Shown here: one piece after another, positions 57,815 to 64,000 of the stretch | Numbering within the stretch: position 1 is the stretch's first letter | How the letters are laid out: every line of letters starts with the position of its first letter | Assembly (NCBI GenBank): GCA_964620595.1 | Contig: CAZUHP010000003.1 | Coordinates: forward strand, 62,001-126,000 | Source: Desulfocarbo sp964620595 | GTDB taxonomy: Bacteria; Desulfobacterota; Desulfarculia; Desulfarculales; Desulfarculaceae | Direction: 5' to 3' | DNA length: 64,000 nucleotides | The notes under the pieces: generated by a model | Database searches by the model: none | What the model was told of the DNA's origin: nothing | Seen by the model: the letters and a program-made list of their open reading frames with translations, nothing else | Program-made: the position numbers and the translations under genes

Positions 57815-58312
57815 CTAATCCACTTTTATGAAACGATCACCCTTGGCGTTGCAGACCGGGCAGCGCTCGGGGTGCTCCTTCTCAGAGGTGTAACCGCACA
57901 CCGGGCACACCCAGTAGGGATACTCCTCCATGTCCTGGGAAAGCCCGTCCAGTACCTTCTGGTACAGCTCGGCGTGAATCTTCTCCACCTCGTTGGCATA
58001 GGTGAAGGAGCGCTCCGCTTCCTTTTCGCCTTCCTCCTTGGCCGCGGCGATCATGCCCGGGTACATGTCCTGGAACTCGAAAGTCTCGCCGGATACCGCC
58101 GCCTTGAGGTTGTCCGCCGTGCTGGCGATCCCCTTGAGGGCGCGCAGGTGGTTGTGGGCGTGGATGGTCTCGGCCTCGGCCGCGGCCCGGAACATGCGGG
58201 CAGCCTGCGGGAAACCTTCCTCGTCGGCTTTCTTGGCAAAAGCCAGATACTTGCGGTTGGCCTGGGACTCGCCGGCAAAAGCGGCTTGCAGGTTTTCAGT
58301 GGTCTTACCCAT
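57815..58312 (-). CDS. rbr: Rubrerythrin
   Basis: 165 residues. Di-iron ferritin-like domain (Glu ligands in FAGESQANRKYL, EAETIHAHNHL and NEVEKIHAELY) and a C-terminal rubredoxin-like domain with CPVCGYTSE and CPVCNAKGD. Reduces hydrogen peroxide in anaerobes. Strong AAAAGGAGGGG before the ATG. The upstream region has a 17-bp palindrome on AT-rich DNA that fits control by a PerR/Fur-type regulator. Confidence 0.95.
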   Translation of the reverse strand: MGKTTENLQAAFAGESQANRKYLAFAKKADEEGFPQAARMFRAAAEAETIHAHNHLRALKGIASTADNLKAAVSGETFEFQDMYPGMIAAAKEEGEKEAERSFTYANEVEKIHAELYQKVLDGLSQDMEEYPYWVCPVCGYTSEKEHPERCPVCNAKGDRFIKVD

Positions 58313-58382
58313 GGTCTGGTTCCCCTCCTTTTGGAAGTATCAAGCACTTGGGGCGAAAAGGCGGGGTCCCGCCGCCCCATTT

Positions 58383-58399
58383 TTAGTAATAATTACTAA
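58383..58399. promoter_or_regulatory. PerR/Fur-like palindrome before rubrerythrin
   Basis: Perfect palindrome with arms TTAGTAAT and ATTACTAA around one base. It resembles PerR/Fur-type boxes (TTA.AAT.ATT.TAA pattern). It sits just downstream of the rbr -10, over the expected start site, where a repressor would block transcription. PerR control of rubrerythrin is known in sulfate reducers; here it is inferred. Confidence 0.5.
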
Positions 58400-58401
58400 T
58401 T

Positions 58402-58430
58402 AGGATAACAGAGACCTTTGAGGTCTGCAA
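58402..58430 (-). promoter_or_regulatory. Candidate rbr promoter
   Basis: Minus strand: TTGCAG (58430-58425), 17 bases, TATCCT (58407-58402). A start near 58395 falls inside the palindrome. The spacer contains AGACCT/AGGTCT. Confidence 0.45.
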
Positions 58431-58461
58431 TACCTAAAATTATGCGGCTTCCGGGCCGTGA

Positions 58462-58490
58462 GTGACAAGCCCGGCCCGGCTACGTATAGT
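58462..58490 (+). promoter_or_regulatory. Candidate promoter of the QueG-like gene
   Basis: GTGACA (58462-58467), 17 bases, TATAGT (58485-58490), each five of six. Start near 58497 gives a 44-base leader with GGAGGT. Confidence 0.6.
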
Positions 58491-58540
58491 CTTGTATAGA
58501 AGCCGATCCGCCTACCCCGCCCCCCAAACGGAGGTCGCCC

Positions 58541-59416
58541 ATGAGCCGCGGTTTATACCAGGATCCAGGAGCCTGGGTAGAGAGATTCATCAAACGCCTG
58601 GTGGCCGACTCGCCCCGGAACACCCTGGGCCTGGATTCGGACGAGCCCGCCTGGGACGAGCCCCTGGTGGGCCTGGCCGCTGGCGACGACCCCTTGTGGC
58701 AGGCCTGCCAGGACCACATCGGCGAGTTTCTGTGGACTCCCCAGGATATATTCAACCTGACCTATCCCCGCCACCCGGCCCAGCCCCAGGAACTGACGGT
58801 CATCTCCTGGGTGCTGCCCCAGACCAAGGCCACCCGGAGCGAGAACGCCGGCCAGACGGTCTATCCTTCCCGCCGCTGGGCCGGCGCCCGGGCTGCGGGC
58901 GAGGCGTTCAACGTGGAGTTGCGCCGGATTTTGGCCGACACCCTCAAGGTGCAGGGCGTGCTGGCGGTGGCCCCCCTGCTCTCGCCCCTTTGGGGCTGGC
59001 GGGAGTCGGCCAAGCACGGATTCGCCTCCAACTGGTCCGAGCGCCACGCCGCCCACATCGCCGGCCTGGGCACCTTTGGCCTGTGCGACGGCCTCATCAC
59101 CCCCAAGGGCAAGGCCGTGCGCCTGGGCTCGGTGGTGGCCCGCCTGGAGGCCCCGGCCACCCCCCGGCCCTATGAGGGCATCCATGACTACTGCCTTTTC
59201 TATTCCCAGGGCAATTGCGGCAAGTGCATCCCCCGCTGCCCGGTGGGGGCCCTGAGCCAGGAGGGCCACGACAAAACCGCCTGCAAGCGGCACGTGATGG
59301 GCACCTGCTCGGCTTACATAGAAAAGAACTATGGTTTCAAGGTGGAGGCCTGCGGCCTGTGCCAGGTGGCGGTTCCCTGCATGGACCACCTGCCTGCCAG
59401 GGAAGAAGGGGATTAA
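58541..59416 (+). CDS. QueG-like 4Fe-4S protein
   Basis: 291 residues. The C-terminal cysteines CGKCIPRCPVGAL, TACKRH, GTCSAY and CGLCQVAVPC fit the two 4Fe-4S sites of epoxyqueuosine reductase relatives, and FGLCDGLITPKGKAVRLGSVV matches the middle of that family. It is shorter than QueG and lacks the HEAT-like tail, and the cobalamin region is not clear. It may reduce epoxyqueuosine or belong to a related reductase or corrinoid-activation group. GGAGGT before the ATG. Single gene. Confidence 0.7.
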   Translation: MSRGLYQDPGAWVERFIKRLVADSPRNTLGLDSDEPAWDEPLVGLAAGDDPLWQACQDHIGEFLWTPQDIFNLTYPRHPAQPQELTVISWVLPQTKATRSENAGQTVYPSRRWAGARAAGEAFNVELRRILADTLKVQGVLAVAPLLSPLWGWRESAKHGFASNWSERHAAHIAGLGTFGLCDGLITPKGKAVRLGSVVARLEAPATPRPYEGIHDYCLFYSQGNCGKCIPRCPVGALSQEGHDKTACKRHVMGTCSAYIEKNYGFKVEACGLCQVAVPCMDHLPAREEGD

Positions 59417-59579
59417 GGCCCAAGCCCCGGCCGCCTGGGAGCGGCGGCCAGGGTCCGGTTTCCTTTTCGGGCCGGCCGGGGCGGGGAGCCGGGGAGCGCA
59501 CCCGCCGAGATCCTGGCCGAACCTTGGGCTCAGGGCCTGGTGGCCCTGGAGCAGAGAGACTTTTCGCCGCGGCGGTTCC

Positions 59580-60152
59580 CTAAACCGCCCGGAAGCGCCA
59601 CAAGCACCACAGGTCGTCGCGGGTGCGGTCCGGCGGGCAGGACACCGTCTCCAGCTTTATGTTGGGGTTGCACTCCTTGGTGAAGGCCTCCAGGTAGCCC
59701 TCGCGCACCAGGCGGCAGGGATGGGGCTCCAGGCCCTTGTCCAGGCGGATGAGCTGGGTGCGGCACTTGATCACGCTGAAGAAGACCGAGCCGTCCTCTT
59801 CCACCCCGAATTCCTTTACTTCGTGGCTCACCGCCCAGGAGGTGTGCCGCAGGATCCAGAGCACCTGGGCCGGGTCGGGCTCCTCTATGCCCAAGAACCG
59901 CTTGATCTCCCGCGCCTCCACCTTGCCCATGTAGCGCCAGCATTCCGCGTCCACCTCGGTGGCCTCGTCCATGTCGTGGCGCTTTTCGATGCCCAGGAAG
60001 TACAGGCCGTCCACCCGCCAGATGTTCTTGATCTGCATGAAGATGTACTTGTAGAGCTGCTCGCGGTCCATGCGGTCGAACATCTCGCGGTCCACCTGGG
60101 GGATGTTGGCGGCGGTTCCCTGGCCGTGGGGCTTGTGAGCGGGGTCTGTCAT
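59580..60152 (-). CDS. DUF6125-like protein, function unknown
   Basis: 190 residues, cytoplasmic. Blocks DREMFDRMDREQLYKYIFMQIKNIWRVDGLYFLGIE and later CRTQLIRLDKGLEPHPC, CNPNIKLETVSCPP and WCLWRF, with five Cys in the C-terminal half. Resembles uncharacterised DUF6125 or L-2-amino-thiazoline-carboxylate-hydrolase-like families of anaerobes, but I cannot assign a reaction. GGAGGC before the ATG at 60152. Divergent from the TetR gene. Confidence 0.65.
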   Translation of the reverse strand: MTDPAHKPHGQGTAANIPQVDREMFDRMDREQLYKYIFMQIKNIWRVDGLYFLGIEKRHDMDEATEVDAECWRYMGKVEAREIKRFLGIEEPDPAQVLWILRHTSWAVSHEVKEFGVEEDGSVFFSVIKCRTQLIRLDKGLEPHPCRLVREGYLEAFTKECNPNIKLETVSCPPDRTRDDLWCLWRFRAV

Positions 60153-60246
60153 GGCTGCCTCCAGGAACTGGGGAATGTGAGCGGGCAAGAGTGAAATCAC
60201 CATAGACCGTAGGCCAATACTCGTCAAGCCCGCGGGCAGGCGGTGG

Positions 60247-60276
60247 TTGACATCGCCGGCCAGGCCGGGCCATGAT
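60247..60276 (+). promoter_or_regulatory. Candidate tetR promoter
   Basis: Perfect TTGACA (60247-60252), 18 bases, CATGAT (60271-60276). The -10 lies inside the first arm of the palindrome at 60272-60297. Confidence 0.5.
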
Positions 60277-60297
60277 TTGACCCGGAGGTCAAATCAT
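60272..60297. promoter_or_regulatory. Operator-like palindrome over -10, RBS and start of tetR
   Basis: Perfect 11-bp arms ATGATTTGACC (60272-60282) and GGTCAAATCAT (60287-60297) around CGGA. It covers the -10, the ribosome binding site (GGAGG) and the first two bases of the start codon. TGACC-N4-GGTCA is a common TetR-type operator layout. As RNA the same arms would form a hairpin hiding the start. Confidence 0.7.
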
Positions 60298-60934
60298 GAG
60301 GGAAACCCTCAAGGGGCGCCACCAGAAGCGCCGCGCCCGGGTGGAGCAACGGCTTCTGGAGGAGGGCCTCAGGCTCATGGGCGCGAAAGGCGTGCACGCC
60401 TGCAAGGTGGAGGAGGTCACCAGGGCCGCCGGCGTGGGCAAGGGGACTTTTTTCACCCATTTTGCCTCCAAAGAGGACTTCGTGGTCCGCCTGGTGGACC
60501 AGGTGCTCGGCGACCTGGCCCGGCGCGTGCGGCCGGTGGGGCTGGCGCCGGCCGACGCCGAGTCCCTGTTGGCCGGGGTGGGCGCGGTGCACCTGCGCTT
60601 TTTCCAGCTCCGGCCCGAGGCCGCGGCTCTGATTACCGAGGCCTGCGGCCTGGGCAAGGACACGCCCGCCGGAGAACGGGCCGCCGCCCGCCTGGCCCAG
60701 CACCTGGAGCTGGTGACCGAGATGGTGGCCCCGGCCGGCGAGCAACTGGGCTGGCCCGGCGAGCACATGCGCGAGCTGGCGCTCATGCTGGTGGCCAGCA
60801 GCCTGGGCTTCTTCTGGTTCGGCCGGCCCTTGAACCTGGGCCACGACACTCCCATGGCGCTCTTGGACCGCCTGGGCCGGGTTCTGGCCCGGGGGCTCGC
60901 CGGCGGCGGGGGGGCGGGGGCGGGGGCGGTTTGA
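60296..60934 (+). CDS. TetR-family transcriptional repressor
   Basis: 212 residues. The N-terminal helix-turn-helix region ends with the TetR hallmark VGKGTFFTHFASKEDFVVRLV; a C-terminal helical ligand domain follows, and a Gly/Ala-rich tail. It probably represses itself and the next gene (32 bases downstream). Ligand unknown; an aromatic acid or a hydratase substrate is a guess from context. The ATG lies within its own operator. Confidence 0.9.
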   Translation: MRETLKGRHQKRRARVEQRLLEEGLRLMGAKGVHACKVEEVTRAAGVGKGTFFTHFASKEDFVVRLVDQVLGDLARRVRPVGLAPADAESLLAGVGAVHLRFFQLRPEAAALITEACGLGKDTPAGERAAARLAQHLELVTEMVAPAGEQLGWPGEHMRELALMLVASSLGFFWFGRPLNLGHDTPMALLDRLGRVLARGLAGGGGAGAGAV

Positions 60935-60966
60935 TTAGTGCTACCAACTCAAGAGGAGGGAAACCC

Positions 60967-61806
60967 ATGAAACGCAGACTTTTGCAGGCTGGCTTGCTCC
61001 TGGCGCTGGTGGCCCTGCCGGCCCTGGCCCTGGCCGGCCTCACCGGCAAGGTGGCCAAGCAGCTCAGCGACAACTACCGGGCGGGCAAGGCTCACCCCCT
61101 GCCCTCCGGCCTCATCAAGAACCTGGACGAGCGGGGCGCCTACGAGGTGCAGGGCCTCTACGTGGCCAATCTCCTGAAGGCGGGCGACGAGGTGGTGGGC
61201 TACAAGGCCGGCCTCACCAGCAAGCCGGCCCAGAAGAAGTTCGGGGCCAAGGGTCCCATCACCGGCGTGCTGCTCAAGTCCATGGAGCACAAGGGCGGGG
61301 TAGTCGACACCAAGGGCTACCAGCGCTGCATGCTGGAAGTGGAGATCGGCTACCTCCTGGGCAAGGACGTGACCGGCCCGGTGACCCCGGAAACCGTGAA
61401 GTCCTACGTGGCCAAGGTCATGCCCGCGGTGGAGGTGCCGGACATCCCCTTTGCTTCCTTGAAGGGCCTCATCCCGGCCGACCTGGTGGCCATCAACGTG
61501 GGCGCGCGGGGTTACGTGCTGGGCAAGCCGGTTGATCCCAAGGCGGTGAAGGTGAACGCGGTCACCGGCAAGCTGGTCTGGAACGGTAAGGACCTGGGCA
61601 AGCCGGTGCCCGCCCGGGCGGCCCTGGGCGACCAGTGGAAGGCCCTGGCCTGGACCATCAACAACGTGCGCAAGCACGGCGGCCTGGTCAAGAAGGGCAT
61701 GTTCATCATCACCGGCTCCTTGGGGCCGCTGCGCCCGGGCAAGCCCGGTTCCTACAAGGCGGTGTACACCGGCGGTCTGGGCGAGATAGCCTTCACGGTC
61801 AAGTAG
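60967..61806 (+). CDS. Exported 2-keto-4-pentenoate hydratase-like protein
   Basis: 279 residues. Signal peptide of about 23 residues (MKRRLLQAGLLLALVALPALALA), then the fold of MhpD-type hydratases/decarboxylases: GYKAGLTSKPAQKKFG, the metal-binding ExE in LEVEIGYLL and PAVEVPDIPF. Members are normally cytoplasmic enzymes of meta-cleavage pathways; a signal peptide is unusual. Lys/Gly-rich surface. Strong GAGGAGGG before the ATG. Downstream of the TetR gene and probably controlled by it; a bidirectional terminator follows. Confidence 0.8.
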   Translation: MKRRLLQAGLLLALVALPALALAGLTGKVAKQLSDNYRAGKAHPLPSGLIKNLDERGAYEVQGLYVANLLKAGDEVVGYKAGLTSKPAQKKFGAKGPITGVLLKSMEHKGGVVDTKGYQRCMLEVEIGYLLGKDVTGPVTPETVKSYVAKVMPAVEVPDIPFASLKGLIPADLVAINVGARGYVLGKPVDPKAVKVNAVTGKLVWNGKDLGKPVPARAALGDQWKALAWTINNVRKHGGLVKKGMFIITGSLGPLRPGKPGSYKAVYTGGLGEIAFTVK

Positions 61807-61826
61807 CCCGCGCGGCTGAAGCGCAA

Positions 61827-61867
61827 AAAAGGCGGGCCCCGGCTTCGCGCCGGGGCCCGCGCCTTTT
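61827..61867. terminator. Bidirectional terminator
   Basis: A long GC hairpin (arms about 61831-61842 and 61850-61863) is flanked by AAAAAA on one side and TTTT on the other, so it can end both the hydratase-like gene and the convergent pyruvate kinase gene. Confidence 0.8.
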
Positions 61868-61877
61868 GGGGGCGGGC

Positions 61878-63311
61878 TCAGCCGTCCATCTCGATGACCT
61901 TGACCAGGTTGGTGGTGCCGGGGGTGCCGGAGGGCACGCCGGCGGTGATGATGAGCCGGTCCCCGGGCCCGGCCAGGCCCTTGCCCGCCACCCAGGCCCG
62001 GGTCATGGAGAACATCTCGTCGGTGTCGTCGTAGCGGGGGATCAGGGCCGGTATCACCCCCCAGGAGAGGTTCAACTGCCGGCAGGTGGCGAGGGAGGGG
62101 GTCATGCCCACCACGGTGAAGCGGCTGCGGTAGCGGGCGATGAGCCGGGCGGTGTTGCCGCTGGTGGTGGATGCCACGATGGCCGCGGGCCGCAGGTCCT
62201 CGGCCAGCCAGCAGGCCGCGCGGCTGATGGCCGCCTCGGTCAAGGGCAGAAGTTCGCTGAAGTCCTCCTTGAGGAAGGGCTTGGCATCCAGGCTGGGCTC
62301 GGTGGCCCGGGCGATGCTGTCCAGCACCTTGACCGCCTGCACGGGATAGGAGCCCATGGCGCTCTCCTCGGAGAGCATCACTGCGTCGGTGCCGTCCAGG
62401 ATGGCGTTGGCCACGTCGGTGGCCTCGGCCCGGGTGGGGCGGGGGTTGTCTATCATGGAGCGCAGCATCTGGGTGGCGGTGATGACCACCCTGCCCGCCC
62501 GGCGCGCCTGCTGGATGATGTGCTTCTGGATGATGGGCACCTGGGCCAAGGGCATCTCCACCCCCAGGTCTCCCCGCGCCACCATCACCCCGTCCACCAT
62601 GGCCAGGATCTGGGGTATGCGTTGCAGCGCCTCGGGCTTTTCGATCTTGGCGATGAGCAGGGGCCGCGGCGAGGCGTGGTTGATCATCTCCAGCACCGGC
62701 GCCAGGTCGTCCTCGTGGCGCACGAAGCTGAGGGCCACGAAATCCACCCCCTCCCTGAGCCCCATCTCCAGGTCGGCCCGGTCCTTTTCGGTGAAGGTGG
62801 GGATGCGCAGGGAGCTGGTGGGCAGGTTCACGCCCTTGTGGGAGGTGATGGTGCCGCCCACCACCACCTTGCAGGTGATGCGGCCCTCCTGCTTCTCCTT
62901 CACCTTCAGCTCCACCAGGCCGTCGGCCAGGAGTATGCGGTCGCCCTGGTTCACGTCCTCCCACAGGTAGGGGTAGTTGACCGGCAGCTCGTCACCCTCG
63001 GCCGAGTCCCCGGAAAACAGGACCACCTCCTGGCCGGATTCCAGTTCCCGGGGATCGGTGGCGATCTTGCCCAGGCGTATCTTGGGCCCGGCCAGGTCCT
63101 GGAGGATGCCTATCTCCCGGCCCAGCTTCTTGCCTATGCGGCGCAGTTGGCTGATGGTGTGGGCATGGCTGGCGTGGTCGCCGTGGGAGAAATTGAGCCG
63201 CGCCACGTCCATGCCCGCCTGGACCATGCGGGTCATCACCTCTTCTTCCTGGCTGGCAGGACCCATGGTGCAGACGATCTTGGTCTTGCGACGCTCGGCC
63301 AGTGAACTCAT
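61878..63311 (-). CDS. pyk: Pyruvate kinase
   Basis: 477 residues, full-length. RKTKIVCTMGPAS, VARLNFSHG, the catalytic Lys in AKIEKPEAL, and MVARGDLGVEMP; also ADP/K+ region GGTITSHKG and the C-terminal allosteric domain (TTSGNTAR). Makes pyruvate and ATP from phosphoenolpyruvate. The second ATG (63311) is preferred, seven bases after GGGAGG; the first ATG is one base from it. Downstream of the TPR gene by about 140 bases. Confidence 0.96.
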   Translation of the reverse strand: MSSLAERRKTKIVCTMGPASQEEEVMTRMVQAGMDVARLNFSHGDHASHAHTISQLRRIGKKLGREIGILQDLAGPKIRLGKIATDPRELESGQEVVLFSGDSAEGDELPVNYPYLWEDVNQGDRILLADGLVELKVKEKQEGRITCKVVVGGTITSHKGVNLPTSSLRIPTFTEKDRADLEMGLREGVDFVALSFVRHEDDLAPVLEMINHASPRPLLIAKIEKPEALQRIPQILAMVDGVMVARGDLGVEMPLAQVPIIQKHIIQQARRAGRVVITATQMLRSMIDNPRPTRAEATDVANAILDGTDAVMLSEESAMGSYPVQAVKVLDSIARATEPSLDAKPFLKEDFSELLPLTEAAISRAACWLAEDLRPAAIVASTTSGNTARLIARYRSRFTVVGMTPSLATCRQLNLSWGVIPALIPRYDDTDEMFSMTRAWVAGKGLAGPGDRLIITAGVPSGTPGTTNLVKVIEMDG

Positions 63312-63379
63312 GAGCATGCCTCCCTTGGGGTGGTTCGGGGCTTGGCCCTGGCCCTATTACAGCATAACCCATGCGCCGC

Positions 63380-63405
63380 CCCCCGGCCCAGGCCCGGGCC
63401 GGGGG
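63380..63405 (-). terminator. GC hairpin between the TPR gene and pyk
   Basis: Perfect 10-bp arms (63380-63389 and 63396-63405) with a six-base loop, about 45 bases past the TPR stop and upstream of the pyk start. No T tract follows on either strand, so termination is uncertain. Confidence 0.35.
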
Positions 63406-63450
63406 ACGGTGCCTTTGTCACTCAAACGTCGGCAAAAGGCCGGGGCCGGC

Positions 63451-64000
63451 TCACCTGGGGTTCAGGCGCAGCTCGATGGTCTTGAGCATGCTTTTGGCCT
63501 CGGCAAAGGCGGGGTTGATCTCCAGCGCCTTGGTAAGGACCACCCGGGCCTTTTCGAACTCCTCCATCTCGAAGTAGGTGCGGCCCAGGTTGTAGTAGAT
63601 GTTCTCGTCGTCCGGGCTTACCTTCAGGGCCTTCTTGTACTGGTTGATGGCCCGCTGGTAGCGTCCCTGGCGGCGGTAGATGATGCCCAGGTTGTTGTAC
63701 ACGTTTATGGTGTCCGGGTTCAGTTTCAGGACTTCCTTGAGCACCTGTTCGGCGTGGTCGTCCATCTGCTTTTCCATGTATATCTCGGCCGCCTTCTGGA
63801 AGCTCTGCTGGGCCAGACGGGGCCGGCCCAGGGCCAGGTAGCACTCGCCCATCTTCTGGTGGGCGCGGGCAAAGTCGTTCTTGATCTGGGTGGCGCGGCG
63901 GAAATACTGGATGGCCTCCTCGTAGCGGCCCTGGGCGGTCTTTATGTAGCCCATGTTGTAGTAGACTTCCGCATTCTCGTGGACCGCCAGCACCTGCTGG
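63451..64000 (-). CDS. TPR protein, cut by the window end
   Basis: Only the C-terminal part (at least 182 residues) is present, and the frame runs on past base 64000. Five canonical TPR units are visible, such as AEVYYNMGYIKTAQGRYEEAI, INVYNNLGIIYRRQGRYQRAI and ENIYYNLGRTYFEMEEFEKAR. Probably a protein-protein interaction scaffold. The GTG at 63993 is an internal codon. Nothing shows its upstream domains. Confidence 0.85.
   Translation of the reverse strand, partial: QQVLAVHENAEVYYNMGYIKTAQGRYEEAIQYFRRATQIKNDFARAHQKMGECYLALGRPRLAQQSFQKAAEIYMEKQMDDHAEQVLKEVLKLNPDTINVYNNLGIIYRRQGRYQRAINQYKKALKVSPDDENIYYNLGRTYFEMEEFEKARVVLTKALEINPAFAEAKSMLKTIELRLNPR

Noticed and set aside
1..64000. tRNA, rRNA or insertion sequence
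   Set aside because: No cloverleaf with GGTTC-type arm, no rRNA core sequence and no transposase motif was noticed; a covariance search was not possible.

Overview
The window is about 64 kb of high-GC bacterial chromosome with tightly packed genes, ATGA/TGATG-type overlaps, Shine-Dalgarno starts, and no tRNA, rRNA, CRISPR or insertion sequence that I can see. Its gene content suggests an anaerobic or microaerophilic deltaproteobacterium (Desulfobacterota; a Desulfarculus-like lineage is a guess). The signs are rubrerythrin, ferritin, several c-type cytochromes, heme-bearing sensors, LutABC-type lactate genes, an ADP-forming acyl-CoA synthetase, a biotin-free carboxyltransferase subunit and a branched-chain-type ABC transporter. 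This rests on gene content only.

Layout. 0.4-4 kb: a cyclic-di-GMP protein and a PIN-PhoH ATPase. 4-13.4 kb: a 5-oxoproline cluster (MBL-fold hydrolase, fused PxpB-PxpC, PxpA) divergent from a D-glutamate-cyclase-family protein and livKHMGF. 13.5-19.5 kb: an AlkP-superfamily enzyme, a MaoC hydratase, a 49-aa membrane protein, an anchored MBL protein and PhoB/PhoR. 19.7-28 kb: lutABC, a CLC channel with CBS domains, an ADP-forming acyl-CoA synthetase and a BioD-like/DRTGG protein. 28-41.7 kb: TPR protein, ispDF, cysS, quinone reductase, uvrB, uvrC, tatB-tatC, a molybdopterin-fold protein, an NrnA-like phosphoesterase and a carboxyltransferase. 41.9-49 kb: ferritin, an octaheme cytochrome, queE, an iron-sulfur protein, MscS, an MFS transporter and Hsp20. 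49-64 kb: FtsH, a TrxR-like flavoprotein, a heme-motif histidine kinase, ComB, a STAS protein, a tetraheme cytochrome with a heme-motif chemoreceptor, rubrerythrin, a QueG-like protein, a TetR regulator with an exported hydratase-like protein, pyruvate kinase and a TPR protein cut by the window end.

Two kinds of dispersed repeat stand out. One is a C-rich/G-rich array built on CCGTCGCCC units at eight intergenic sites, each just after a stop codon. Its G-rich strand fits the G-quadruplex rule. The other is an 84-bp ungapped repeat (about 80% identical) found twice, each time just downstream of a predicted promoter and 48-64 bp before a start codon (ispDF and the MFS gene), which suggests a shared leader element.

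The theme of the right half is heme-based redox sensing: a kinase with two c-heme motifs whose phospho-acceptor position carries Pro instead of His, and a cytochrome c gene overlapping a chemoreceptor gene that has its own CxxCH. Promoter, operator and terminator calls were made by eye against consensus and are moderate at best.
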